The translations under genes and the position numbers were made by a program. Under the pieces are notes generated by a model, which ran no database searches, was not told the DNA's origin, and worked only from the letters and a program-made list of their open reading frames with translations. From contig NZ_FOQO01000004.1 of assembly GCF_900113765.1 (NCBI RefSeq), positions 62,001 to 126,000 of the forward strand: a stretch of 64,000 bases of DNA, written 5' to 3'. This document shows positions 16,082-25,375 of the stretch, piece by piece. The first letter of the stretch is position 1; each line of letters begins with the position of its first letter. Origin of the DNA: Parapedobacter indicus. Its GTDB lineage: Bacteria > Bacteroidota > Bacteroidia > Sphingobacteriales > Sphingobacteriaceae.

Positions 16082-19000
16082 TCAAAATGTAACAAGTGTT
16101 CCCAATTTCATCGTAACGGCTTTCCCGTCAACAGTGACAATATATTCTTCGGCATTCGCCTCGATGGTCAGTTCTCTGCCGCGAATCTTCAATCCCTCCA
16201 ACCGGATCTCCGGTGAAAAAGAAGGGATCGTCGGATTGACCGTAATGCGGCCATCCAATTCCACCTTCACGCCGAACAATCCGAAAATAACGGTTTGTGC
16301 AGCCGTGCACGCATCAAAGTCACTCTGCAACGGGGTATCTTCACGGTAGCCTAAGTAGTTGGCTACCTTCGAGTCTCCCCAGTAAGGCAGCCGTTCGCCC
16401 CACCACAGGTGCCGCTCTAGCAGGTCATCAGCTTCCGAATGGAATCCCGCATTGTAAAACCGTTGGCAGATCAACGGGGGAAAGGCTACATAGCTTCCAC
16501 CCCCACCGTGATCGATGTCGTTTTGATCGTAGGCCGGATCCAGCTTGGAAATGCTGTGAATGCCATAGTCGCCCAGAAACTCCTGCTCATTCAGGTGTGA
16601 AAGCAACCCCTGTTCGACCTCTTCGTCGAATATACCGGTGCCGATCAGGGTATACATAAAATTCGTGTACCGGATACCCCGTTTACCGTTATTTTCAAAA
16701 TAAAACCATTTATCCCGCGCACTCCATAATTCCTTTTTCAACAATGTTTTCAATGCTTCGGCACGTTCAGGCAATGCCGCTATCGGTTTGCCTGCCAGCT
16801 CGGTCAGTTCGTAGGCCCGCATGTAGCTGAGGTACCGCAGGGCATTCACATCGGGCATCACACCCCGATACGGATAACCCCGCTGTAGTTCGAGGTGGTT
16901 CTCCCCTTCATCGCCATAGTCTACCAATACGACATCTTTTTTCAGGTCGTCTCCGAAAAGTGCATTCTTCATGACGTGGTCGTATACCGATAGTCCATCG
17001 ACGACCTCATTTAGAAAGTCCACGTCGCCCGTATGGACCACGTAATAATAAATCAGCTCGATAATCTTATCCTGATTTACCTGATACCACGAACCGGCTC
17101 CCTCTCCGGTCATGGGTTCGAAACGGGAGCGCTTGGTGATGTCTACCTTGAGGAATTGCTTAATGTGCGCCCTTGCGATATTGGCGTCGTATAGCGGGAA
17201 AATCTGCGCGGGCAGGCCAAATTCCCAAAGGTGCAGGGTCACGCTTCCGCCGATCACCGCACCGCTCCCGTAATAAGGCTGCAAGGCGAACTCGGGCACC
17301 TCCCACTTATTGGTCAGTAAGGTCACCAACGAGCGGTAGTAATAATCTTCCAGCCGTTTGTCGCTGGCATGGAACCGGGGCAAGCGGTCCAGCAACTGAT
17401 TGACCTCTTCGATATGGTGCTGCCGCGCGGCAGCTACTTCATTGTCAGCGTTGGTTAGTAACGACCGGACAGTATCCTGCGATAACGCTGTGCCACCCAA
17501 TTCCAAACCGATGTGGTATTCCCGTGCTTCGCCCGGTGCCAGCCTAATGCGGGTATCCCAGCGTGATCCCAATTCAAACCATTCGATATGGGGAAAGTCA
17601 GTAGCGATAATCAGGCGTCCATCCTTATTTTCCCTCACCATCACCCCATTTTCTGCGTGATTACTGGTTTTATCGCGGGCATCCGGTCGCTGGAAATCCC
17701 ACCGTTTCACGTAGTTGAACCCGCCTTGGAGATGCAATTGCACCGGTACGACCAGCGAATCGTTGGTCTGGTTTTTCAGGTGGATTACCATCAACCCAGC
17801 CTTTTTGCCCGCCGGCAAGGTGGTAACGCTAGACACTGCGAGGCCATTGATTTCACCGGTCCGTTGGACTTCAAAAGGATACCACTTATAATCACGGGTA
17901 CGGACTTTTTCGCCGAAGAGCCGCAATTCCATCAGAAAATCGGAGCTTGCATAAGGGGGCGCAAAGAAACTGCTGATGGTTCCCACATCCTGGTAATTGA
18001 CCCGGCAGGTGGCATGCCCGTTAATGATGCCGAAGTTTTGCTCCTTCATGATGTTCCGCGATCCGTCAAGCGCGAACGTTTCCAAGGGGCTTTTCTGGGG
18101 CGGGTTAAGAGCGGCCTTGATCTTGGCATGATACGCCATGGCCTTATCCGCGTCGGCCCGCCAGTTCCATTCGCCCCTGGGCACATTACCTTCGTAAGCG
18201 CTGATCAACTGGCTGTACTTTTCGGTTTCCACTAAGCCCTTGTTCAGTGTCTCCATTACAAATGGAGTACGGAAGGCTGCTCCCCTTGCATAAATCCGGT
18301 GGGCGAAATACAGGCCCGATACCGCTCGGTGCAGCGAAGCCGTTAGCCAGGTCCGTTCGAAATAGGCATACAGTTCTTGATAATCTTTAGCTTTCAGGCT
18401 TGCCCTGGCCATCCGGACCTGCTCCAGCGATTCACTAGCCAAAGCAACGCCATAGTCCTTTTCGGTAAGGATATCTTTCAAGTATCGCTCATTCATGCAT
18501 TCCCGGGGATGCAGCCATCCCGCCGCCAGCACCTTGGGGATTTCCTCAAACTGTTCGTCTCCGGCTTTTACCCACACCGGTGCCAAGTGGTTTACCACGT
18601 CTTTCCAGTAATGGTACTCCTTGTTTACGTTATGCCTTACGGAAGCTATCGGAGGATCAAGCCATTTGCCCGAAACATGGCGGATGTAACTGGATACGTA
18701 ATCGTGGTACACCAGTGAAGAATGGCTGGCCGTATTGATACCCAAGGTGTATAGCGTGGAAGTCACAATATCAAAAGCATTCGCAAACGCCTTCTCCAAA
18801 TAAGGAACAGCACGTGCACCGTAGCGATCGGTAATGAATTCCCGATAAACTTCGTCGACAGAGATATCCGGTTGCTCACCCATGCGTTTCAGGGCATAGA
18901 GGTTTATTTCGCCCGGCTGACCAATGATGCCCGTATCGCCATACCGATCTGTACGGGCTGTATATCCTATGACATGCGGCCGTTTGCTGAAATTTCCCCA

Positions 19001-19840
19001 CCTGCGCATCACCAATTGGGGCCATGTGTTGGCGATGACCCCCTGCCCGTTGAATTCGCCGGTTGCATCAAATTCGATGATGGTAGGTCGCGCCAGGGTG
19101 CCCGCATAGTAGTCGTCCGGATGCGTCAATAGAAAATCATGAGGTACTTCTTTCATCATCAACCGGATGTTGGGGTTGTCAAACAGGTCAATGGCACCAA
19201 TGATCTGATCGTATTCGGCATCGGAATACGAGAAGGTGCGTGCATAGAGGTTGAGTTTTCGCTCGTCGATGACCACGGAAGCGATGGCATTTACCACTGC
19301 GGCCAATTTTTGCTGACTGGTGGTTAGCTTCGTGGAATACTGGTCTTCCACCCTTGCACCGGTTTCGATGAACGTGAGCACCAGTCCTTGTATATCCGGT
19401 ACGAGATCCAGCATCTCCCGGTAATCGTTTTTCAACCATTCCCAGAAGGCCGGGTTGTCCAGATCGATCTTTCCATCCCGGGCTGTGCGAAAGGCAACCG
19501 GATAATAATTTAAGTCGTATAATGCGCGATCCCAAAGCACGACCTCCTGAATTCCCTTTTTATGAGCATAATCCGTTAGTTTTTGTGCCAATTCCCGTCG
19601 GCGCCCATCGCGCACATGCCGGAGGTCATGGATGATGTCGTGCGACAATTGCAGGTGGTTGATGTGGTAATCTTTGGCGCGGTCAACGGTGGATTTACCC
19701 TGCGCCAGGTTATCGGATAACAGGGTCCATCCCCTGATGGGTTCACCGGATAACAGCGGACCAACGGCAACGTTGGCAAACAGCGGTAATACAACTTGAA
19801 AAAGTGCAATAAGGCAGATAACTAGTTTTTTTGCGGTCAT
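16082..19840 (-). CDS. Two-domain secreted glycoside hydrolase-like protein (GH67-like plus six-hairpin glycosidase)
   Basis: 1252 residues with a signal peptide (cleavage near residue 22). The N-terminal part (about 35-600) resembles alpha-glucuronidase-like TIM barrels: RGWTLLSDNLAQGKS, YAHKKGIQEVVLWDRALYDLNYYP, GLVLTFIETGARVEDQYST and TWPQLVMRRWGN. The C-terminal part (about 605-1250) has a beta-sandwich, then an alpha-barrel of the six-hairpin type with EDYYYRSLVTLLTNKWEVPEF, GSGAVIGGSVTLHLWEFGLP, VNQDKIIELIYYYV, DYGDEGENHLEL and DIDHGGGGSYVAFPPL. This C-terminal part is closely paralogous to the whole neighbouring 701-residue protein. It is the last gene of the PUL operon, 14 bp after its paralogue. 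The acidic groups are candidate catalytic residues; no CAZy family is assigned. Confidence 0.6.
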   Translation of the reverse strand: MTAKKLVICLIALFQVVLPLFANVAVGPLLSGEPIRGWTLLSDNLAQGKSTVDRAKDYHINHLQLSHDIIHDLRHVRDGRRRELAQKLTDYAHKKGIQEVVLWDRALYDLNYYPVAFRTARDGKIDLDNPAFWEWLKNDYREMLDLVPDIQGLVLTFIETGARVEDQYSTKLTTSQQKLAAVVNAIASVVIDERKLNLYARTFSYSDAEYDQIIGAIDLFDNPNIRLMMKEVPHDFLLTHPDDYYAGTLARPTIIEFDATGEFNGQGVIANTWPQLVMRRWGNFSKRPHVIGYTARTDRYGDTGIIGQPGEINLYALKRMGEQPDISVDEVYREFITDRYGARAVPYLEKAFANAFDIVTSTLYTLGINTASHSSLVYHDYVSSYIRHVSGKWLDPPIASVRHNVNKEYHYWKDVVNHLAPVWVKAGDEQFEEIPKVLAAGWLHPRECMNERYLKDILTEKDYGVALASESLEQVRMARASLKAKDYQELYAYFERTWLTASLHRAVSGLYFAHRIYARGAAFRTPFVMETLNKGLVETEKYSQLISAYEGNVPRGEWNWRADADKAMAYHAKIKAALNPPQKSPLETFALDGSRNIMKEQNFGIINGHATCRVNYQDVGTISSFFAPPYASSDFLMELRLFGEKVRTRDYKWYPFEVQRTGEINGLAVSSVTTLPAGKKAGLMVIHLKNQTNDSLVVPVQLHLQGGFNYVKRWDFQRPDARDKTSNHAENGVMVRENKDGRLIIATDFPHIEWFELGSRWDTRIRLAPGEAREYHIGLELGGTALSQDTVRSLLTNADNEVAAARQHHIEEVNQLLDRLPRFHASDKRLEDYYYRSLVTLLTNKWEVPEFALQPYYGSGAVIGGSVTLHLWEFGLPAQIFPLYDANIARAHIKQFLKVDITKRSRFEPMTGEGAGSWYQVNQDKIIELIYYYVVHTGDVDFLNEVVDGLSVYDHVMKNALFGDDLKKDVVLVDYGDEGENHLELQRGYPYRGVMPDVNALRYLSYMRAYELTELAGKPIAALPERAEALKTLLKKELWSARDKWFYFENNGKRGIRYTNFMYTLIGTGIFDEEVEQGLLSHLNEQEFLGDYGIHSISKLDPAYDQNDIDHGGGGSYVAFPPLICQRFYNAGFHSEADDLLERHLWWGERLPYWGDSKVANYLGYREDTPLQSDFDACTAAQTVIFGLFGVKVELDGRITVNPTIPSFSPEIRLEGLKIRGRELTIEANAEEYIVTVDGKAVTMKLGTLVTF

Positions 19841-19854
19841 TCGGATGTCTCTTT

Positions 19855-21960
19855 CTATCTAAGGATAATCGGTGTACCAATGGTAGCGTCATAACGTACA
19901 CCATTGGCGGTTACATAATAGGTTTCGGTATTCGCGTCTATCGTAATATTTTTTCCCCGTATCTTCAATCCCTCCAACCGGATTGCGGGAGAAAACGATG
20001 GTATCGTAGGGTTTACCGTAACGCTTCCATCAAATCCGACTTTCACGCCGAACAAGCCGAAAATAAATGTCTGCGCACCTGTAATGGAGTCAAAATCGCT
20101 TTGTAACGGTGTGTCATCCCGGTACCACATAAAATTAGCCACCTTGGAATCGCCCCAATATGGCAACCGCTCACCCCACCACAGGTGGCGCTGCAACAGG
20201 TCATCCGCCTCCCTCGCAAAACCAGCATTGTACAGCCGTTGGCAGATCAATGGTGGGAATGCCATGTAGCTCCCGCCCCCGCCATGGTCGATATCAACCT
20301 GGTCATAAGCCGGATCCAGCTTAGAAATGCTATGAATACCGTAGTCGCCCAAAAATTCCCGCTCGTTCAGATGCGAAAGCAGCCCTTGCTCCACTTCTTC
20401 GTCAAACACACCTGTACCGATGAGTGTATACATGAAATTCGTCCATCGGATGTCCTTTTTCCCGTCGGTTTGGAAGAAAAACCAGTGATCTTTTTCGCTC
20501 CACAACTCGCGTTTCAACAAATCTTTCAGTGTTTCCGCACGCGTCAGCAGTTTATCCATCGGCTTACCGGCCAATTTCGTCAATTCATATGCGCGGATGT
20601 AAGTGAGGTATCGCAGGGCATTTACGTCGGGCATCACCCCCCGGTAGGGATAACCGCGGCGCAATTCCAGGTGGTTTTCACCGGCTTCGCCATAGTCTAC
20701 CAAGGTGACTTTCTTATTGAGGTTGTCACCGAAGAGCGCGTTTTGCAGCATGTGATCGTAGACACTTTTTCCTTCCACCATTTCGTTAAGGAAATCCACC
20801 TCGCCGGTATGCAATACGTAATAATAAATCAGTTCCACGATTTTGTCCTGATTCACTTGGTACCATACGCCGCCCCCAGTGCCCGTCATTGGTTCAAAAA
20901 GGAAGTGTTTGGTCATGTCTACTTTCAGAAATTGCTTGATGTGACTGGCTGATGCCTTGGGATCATACAACGGAAAAATCTGTGCGGGAAGCCCAAACTC
21001 CCACAGGTAGTTGCCCACACAACCGCCAATGACCGCCCCGCTGCCGTAATACGGTTGGAGGACAAATTCCGGAACCTGCCATTTGTTGGTAATCAGCGTC
21101 ACCAGTGATCGGTAGTAATAATCTTCCAGCCGGTTGTCCGAGGCTGAAAAACGGGGCAGTTTATCCAGCATATCCTCCACCTGCTGCTCATGAGCCTCCC
21201 GTGCTTGCCGGACAGCTCCCGTGGGATCTTGCAAGATTGCATCAACGGCTTGACCCGTTATACCCGGCGCGCCCATCTCCACAGCAAGGTGATAGGTCAC
21301 TTCCTTTCCAGCAGGTACCGATACTTTTGTATCCCAGCGGGAACCCAGATCAAACCATTCCAATCCCGGTATATCAGAACCGATGACGATGCTTCCTTCG
21401 GGGTTCGACTTGATCAGGCGACTTCCGTTACTGGCAGTTGTGGTCTTATCCGTGGCATTAGGCCGCATAAACTCCCATCGATTCACATAATTCAATCCTC
21501 CTTGGATATGGAATTGGATAGGCACCAGGGTGTCCGCTCCGGTTTGATTGCGAAATGTCAGGATCATCAATCCAGCACGCTTTTCATGGGCCAATACAGT
21601 GGATGTTTTTACGGCTATGCCGTTGATTTCGCCTTCCCGCTGTACCTCAAATGGGTACCAACGATAGTTAGACGTCGGTACTTTCTCGCCAAATAGGCGG
21701 GTTTCCAACAGAAAATCGGAACTGGCAAAGGGCGGTGCAAAAAGCCCGCTGACTGTACCAATATCCCGGTAATGGACCCGGGTGGTAATTTTTCCATTGA
21801 TGATACCAAAATTCTCCTCGGCCATGATGTTCCGTTCGCCGGCGAGGGCAAACAACTCCAAGGGATGAGACTGTGCATAAAGACGCTGCAAATTCGGCAT
21901 CGCTGACACCACGAATAGCACCAGGATACATACTAAAAATCGGTTATCAGAAATGTTCAT
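19855..21960 (-). CDS. Secreted six-hairpin glycosidase-like protein, paralogue of the adjacent C-terminal domain
   Basis: 701 residues from the ATG at 21960, which gives a signal peptide ending near RLYAQ; the longer open frame has no export signal. An N-terminal beta-sandwich (about 30-290, SHPLELFALAGERNIMAEENFG, FASSDFLLETRLFG, RWDTKVSVPAG) is followed by an (alpha/alpha)6-like barrel with EDYYYRSLVTLITNKWQVPEF, GAVIGGCVGNYLWEFGLP, DYGEAGENHLELRRGYP and DIDHGGGGSYMAFPP. It aligns along its full length with residues about 600-1250 of the next gene. It lies 17 bp after the MFS gene. Probably an exo-acting glycoside hydrolase or uronidase; substrate unknown. Confidence 0.6.
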   Translation of the reverse strand: MNISDNRFLVCILVLFVVSAMPNLQRLYAQSHPLELFALAGERNIMAEENFGIINGKITTRVHYRDIGTVSGLFAPPFASSDFLLETRLFGEKVPTSNYRWYPFEVQREGEINGIAVKTSTVLAHEKRAGLMILTFRNQTGADTLVPIQFHIQGGLNYVNRWEFMRPNATDKTTTASNGSRLIKSNPEGSIVIGSDIPGLEWFDLGSRWDTKVSVPAGKEVTYHLAVEMGAPGITGQAVDAILQDPTGAVRQAREAHEQQVEDMLDKLPRFSASDNRLEDYYYRSLVTLITNKWQVPEFVLQPYYGSGAVIGGCVGNYLWEFGLPAQIFPLYDPKASASHIKQFLKVDMTKHFLFEPMTGTGGGVWYQVNQDKIVELIYYYVLHTGEVDFLNEMVEGKSVYDHMLQNALFGDNLNKKVTLVDYGEAGENHLELRRGYPYRGVMPDVNALRYLTYIRAYELTKLAGKPMDKLLTRAETLKDLLKRELWSEKDHWFFFQTDGKKDIRWTNFMYTLIGTGVFDEEVEQGLLSHLNEREFLGDYGIHSISKLDPAYDQVDIDHGGGGSYMAFPPLICQRLYNAGFAREADDLLQRHLWWGERLPYWGDSKVANFMWYRDDTPLQSDFDSITGAQTFIFGLFGVKVGFDGSVTVNPTIPSFSPAIRLEGLKIRGKNITIDANTETYYVTANGVRYDATIGTPIILR

Positions 21961-21977
21961 ACGTTCGTTATTAAAAT

Positions 21978-23264
21978 TTATGGATGATTGGTCGGTTCTT
22001 CCTCCAGTGCTTTTCCTTTGGTTTCCGGTAGGTATTTCCAGACGAAGAAAAACGTTGGGAGCGTAATCAATGCAAGCAACCAAAAAGTAAGCGATTCACC
22101 AAGGTGTTCCATGCTGATGGGAAACAACTGGGCGATGATCCAATTGGCGCCGAACAACGAAAATGTGGCCAATGCCATCGCTTGGCCCCTTACTTTGGTG
22201 GGAAACATTTCGGCCATCACGATCCAAGGGATGGGTCCCATGGAAAACGCGAAACAGGCAACAAAGCAGGATATCGCGATCAGCAGCCCCGTTTCTGAAA
22301 AGGCTGCATCGGTGAAGAAATATCCGATCAGGAACAGTGTGCAACAAATACCGGCATTGCCGATGAACAGCAAGGGCCTACGGCCCAGGGTATCCACCTT
22401 CCACATCGCCAATAGGGTAAACAGCACCAATACCACCCCGAACACCAGTTGCCCACCCAGCGAATCCACAAATGAAAACCCTGCACGTTCTAAAATAAGT
22501 GGCCCATAATGCAGCACGAGATCGATGCCGCTCAACTGCGAAACGATCGCCAAATAAAGGACGATCAGCGTAGTTCTCCGCATTGGGGTTTTGACTAAAT
22601 CAGCGAAGGAAGTGACAGATCGTGCTTCATCTGCCAGCATGCGGAAACGGGGACTTTCCGGCACGAAAACGAGCAGCAGCAGGAAAAGCAACGACGGAAC
22701 CGCTGCCGTGCCTAACATAATCCGCCATATCTCGACACCCGCAAATAGGGATCCCGCCGCATTTGCCTGGCTTGAAAGCAGGTTGCCAATATAATGATTG
22801 GATAGGTACGCGATGAGGATTCCGATGGTCAGAGCAAACTGATTGAGTGCTACCATCCGACCGCGGATTTCCATCGGGGCCACCTCTGCAATGTAAAGCG
22901 GAGAAACCATCGCGGCGATACCTACGGCTATCCCAGCCATCAGCCGGAAGCAGACGAACAGGAAGAACGTACCCGAAGCGGCGGCCCCTATGGAAGATAT
23001 CAAAAACAAGATACCTACCCAAACCAACGTGGGCTTCCTGCCCAACCGATCGGACAAATAGCCGGATAGCAGTGCCCCCACCACACTGCCCAATACCACA
23101 GAGCTGACCAGCCAGCCCTGGAGGGCCGGTTGGGACGCCAGGTCGAAATACCGGATGAGCGGGCTGAGCGCACCGGAAATAACCGCCGTATCAAAGCCGA
23201 ATAAAAAGCCGCCCAGGGCCGCTACACATGCCAAAAAAGATACATATATCAACCGTCCCATCAA
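21978..23264 (-). CDS. MFS sugar porter
   Basis: 428 residues with twelve predicted membrane segments. Sugar-porter signatures are present: GFLFGFDTAVISGAL near the start, LSDRLGRKPTL after helix 2, RLMAGIAVGIAAMVSPLYIAE in helix 4, VPESPRF after helix 6, DTLGRRPLL after helix 8 and MAEMFPTKVRGQ after helix 10. The loop after PESPRF is shorter than in XylE/GLUT proteins. The helix-7 motif reads QLSGIDLVLHYGP where the family usually has QQxxGxNxxxYY, so the substrate may be unusual. It overlaps the dehydratase gene by 4 bp, which implies translational coupling. It would import the sugar or sugar acid freed by the PUL enzymes. Confidence 0.85.
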   Translation of the reverse strand: MMGRLIYVSFLACVAALGGFLFGFDTAVISGALSPLIRYFDLASQPALQGWLVSSVVLGSVVGALLSGYLSDRLGRKPTLVWVGILFLISSIGAAASGTFFLFVCFRLMAGIAVGIAAMVSPLYIAEVAPMEIRGRMVALNQFALTIGILIAYLSNHYIGNLLSSQANAAGSLFAGVEIWRIMLGTAAVPSLLFLLLLVFVPESPRFRMLADEARSVTSFADLVKTPMRRTTLIVLYLAIVSQLSGIDLVLHYGPLILERAGFSFVDSLGGQLVFGVVLVLFTLLAMWKVDTLGRRPLLFIGNAGICCTLFLIGYFFTDAAFSETGLLIAISCFVACFAFSMGPIPWIVMAEMFPTKVRGQAMALATFSLFGANWIIAQLFPISMEHLGESLTFWLLALITLPTFFFVWKYLPETKGKALEEEPTNHP

Positions 23265-24430
23265 TCCACCTCATATTTGGTTACGGCATCCATATTCAGC
23301 GAAATCCCTAAGCCGGGCTTGTCCGGCAATGTGATCACGCCGTTTACCATGCTGATCGGATCATCGACCAATTCGATGCGCAGGGCCGAATCGCACATTT
23401 CTGCCGGGAGGAACTCAATCATGGGGCAATTCGGCGTGGCAAAGGCTAGATGGGCCGTGGCCGCGATGCCGATGCCCGATTTCCAACAATGCGGCACAAT
23501 CAAGCGACCACGATCTTGTGCCATGTGGCATACGCGCGTGGCTTCGGTAAGGCCACCTACCCTGCCCACGTCGGGCTGTGCGACATCCACCCGCCCCCTG
23601 TCAAGCAGGTCAATAAATTCAAACCGGGTGTTCTGCCATTCGCCAGCGGCAATCCGCATGGGTGCTTCTTTTGCCAGCAACGCATACCCTTCCAGGTTAT
23701 CGATTTGCAGAGGCGTTTCCAGAAAATAGATATCCAGATCCTCCCACTTCTGTATGGTACGCAACGCCGAACGGGCATCGTACCACAGGTACTGCACATC
23801 CACCATGATCCGCATATCCGGCCCTACGGCGCGGCGGCAGGAGCGGATGATGTCTGTCATGTCTTCATCGCTGCCCCGCAGGCCCGTATGATTATACGGA
23901 CCGGCTAAGGTACATTCAATCTTAGCCGCCGTGTATCCGTAGTCCTTTGCCCGCTTGATCCAAGCGATCAACGAATCGCCATAAGCCGTTACGGAATCGC
24001 CATAGGGTTGCAGCGAGGCGTAGGGGGTGATGATTTCCTTGCTTGCACCGCCCAGTAGTTTGTATACGGGCAACCCCAGCGCTTTGCCCTTGATGTCCCA
24101 CAATGCCATGTCAATGGCACCCATGGCACAAATCACCGCCCCGCGGCGACCGCTCATGCATGTGTAGGTATATAATTTATCCCAAATGGCCCCCGTATCG
24201 AAGGGGTCCATACCAATCAGCAGATCGCGCATGCCCATGGCCATCGAATGACTGCCAGGGGCTTCAATGGCCGCTTTGGCAAGCCACGGTCCGGTATCGG
24301 TTTCTCCTACGCCGAAAATGCCCTCGTCTGTATGAACGATGACGACCAAGTCGTCTTGCGACGAGGATGTGGCGTCTTCCTTCAAACCTGGAATCTTCAA
24401 AACCTTGCATTCAATATTCGTAATCTTCAT
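23261..24430 (-). CDS. Enolase-superfamily (mandelate racemase/muconate lactonizing type) sugar-acid dehydratase
   Basis: 389 residues. The N-terminal capping domain has ITNIECKVLKIPG and MGAIDMALWDIKGKALGLPVYKLLGG. The barrel shows the metal ligands in order: Asp in RIMVDVQYLW, Glu in YFLETPL and Glu in RIAAGEWQN, then VAQPDVGRVGGLTEA and the catalytic His in IVPHCWKSG. The KIE at AAKIECT replaces the usual KxK lysine pair. This is the pattern of acid-sugar dehydratases such as galactonate- or mannonate-type enzymes. In the PUL it follows a dehydrogenase and a lactonase, so its substrate is likely an aldonate or uronate made by them. It ends in a 4-bp overlap with the porter gene. Confidence 0.85.
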   Translation of the reverse strand: MKITNIECKVLKIPGLKEDATSSSQDDLVVIVHTDEGIFGVGETDTGPWLAKAAIEAPGSHSMAMGMRDLLIGMDPFDTGAIWDKLYTYTCMSGRRGAVICAMGAIDMALWDIKGKALGLPVYKLLGGASKEIITPYASLQPYGDSVTAYGDSLIAWIKRAKDYGYTAAKIECTLAGPYNHTGLRGSDEDMTDIIRSCRRAVGPDMRIMVDVQYLWYDARSALRTIQKWEDLDIYFLETPLQIDNLEGYALLAKEAPMRIAAGEWQNTRFEFIDLLDRGRVDVAQPDVGRVGGLTEATRVCHMAQDRGRLIVPHCWKSGIGIAATAHLAFATPNCPMIEFLPAEMCDSALRIELVDDPISMVNGVITLPDKPGLGISLNMDAVTKYEVD

Positions 24431-24459
24431 TTAAAATAAGTATTCGTTAGTTGCTGTTT

Positions 24460-25371
24460 TCAAATCTTTGCTTTATACTCGGGCTTGCCTACGATATCCT
24501 GGGAAATGCGGTAAACACCACCACCTCGGCTGGACGAAAAATCGTGGCCAGCTGGCGCAAGTGGTGTTTCCCAATACTGGGCAGCGGAAGTCACAAAAAT
24601 ATCCCGGGCATGCGGACCGCCGAATGTTAGCGAGCTGGTTTGCGCAGCAGGGATAATAATAGTTCGTTCAAGCTTTCCATCTGGATCATACCGTGATATA
24701 CCACCACCAAACCACCGTGCCACCCACAGAAATCCTTCACTGTCCACGGTCATCCCATCCGGTAACCCGTCATTCTTCGTCAGCTGTATGAGTATGCGCC
24801 GATTTTTTATTGATCCGGTATGTCCTTCATAGTCATAAGCGTATACGGCCCGTTGGATGCTGTCTACTAGATAGAAAGATCCACAGTCAGGGCTGAACCC
24901 CATTCCGTTAGCGAGGTGCAGGCCCTCTTCGACCACCGTGCAGCTGCCATCGGTATCGATGCGGAAAAGAAATCCGGTATCATAAGGTTCTCCTTCACGG
25001 AAGGCCTCCTGGCCACCAAAAACACGACCATAGGGATCTGCGGTGATGTCGTTTATATTTACTACGTCGGTCGCTCCGCAACGGTTGCAGATCAATCGAG
25101 GAGCGGCGCCCGCTTTCCAATGGAAAAAGCCATCCCGCCCGCTAAATACAAGTCCACCCAATTCGTGCATAACTAACGAGGCGGCATGGTGACCGGCGAG
25201 CACCAAACGGGCGGTTCCGTCGTGTTTCCCTTTGCCATAAATGGCCTCGCCGCCACAGTCTGTCCAATACAGTTGCCCACTGTCTGCATCCCATACCGGA
25301 CCTTCTCCGCAAAGCAGGCTTTGATCCGCAAACAGTTTTACGGCGTATGGGGTTGTCTTTTGATTGTTCAT
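24460..25371 (-). CDS. Cytoplasmic SMP-30/gluconolactonase-family lactonase
   Basis: 303 residues from the ATG at 25371, 4 bp after the SDR stop. No signal peptide. The propeller keeps the metal ligands of SMP-30: Glu in LLCGEGPVWD, Asn in LANGMGFSPD and Asp in LPDGMTVDSEG, and the VVNINDITADPYG segment. The enzyme should open the lactone formed by the SDR dehydrogenase and hand an aldonic acid to the dehydratase encoded 29 bp downstream. Function is from the family and the gene order; exact sugar unknown. Confidence 0.85.
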   Translation of the reverse strand: MNNQKTTPYAVKLFADQSLLCGEGPVWDADSGQLYWTDCGGEAIYGKGKHDGTARLVLAGHHAASLVMHELGGLVFSGRDGFFHWKAGAAPRLICNRCGATDVVNINDITADPYGRVFGGQEAFREGEPYDTGFLFRIDTDGSCTVVEEGLHLANGMGFSPDCGSFYLVDSIQRAVYAYDYEGHTGSIKNRRILIQLTKNDGLPDGMTVDSEGFLWVARWFGGGISRYDPDGKLERTIIIPAAQTSSLTFGGPHARDIFVTSAAQYWETPLAPAGHDFSSSRGGGVYRISQDIVGKPEYKAKI

Positions 25372-25375
25372 AATG

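Noticed and set aside
17588-18235. Open frame of 215 codons opposite the two-domain glycoside hydrolase-like gene
   Set aside because: Antisense shadow with no recognisable domain; the minus-strand gene is strongly supported by its paralogue.
20185-20952. Open frame of 255 codons opposite the 701-residue six-hairpin protein
   Set aside because: Same reason: it mirrors a conserved coding region.
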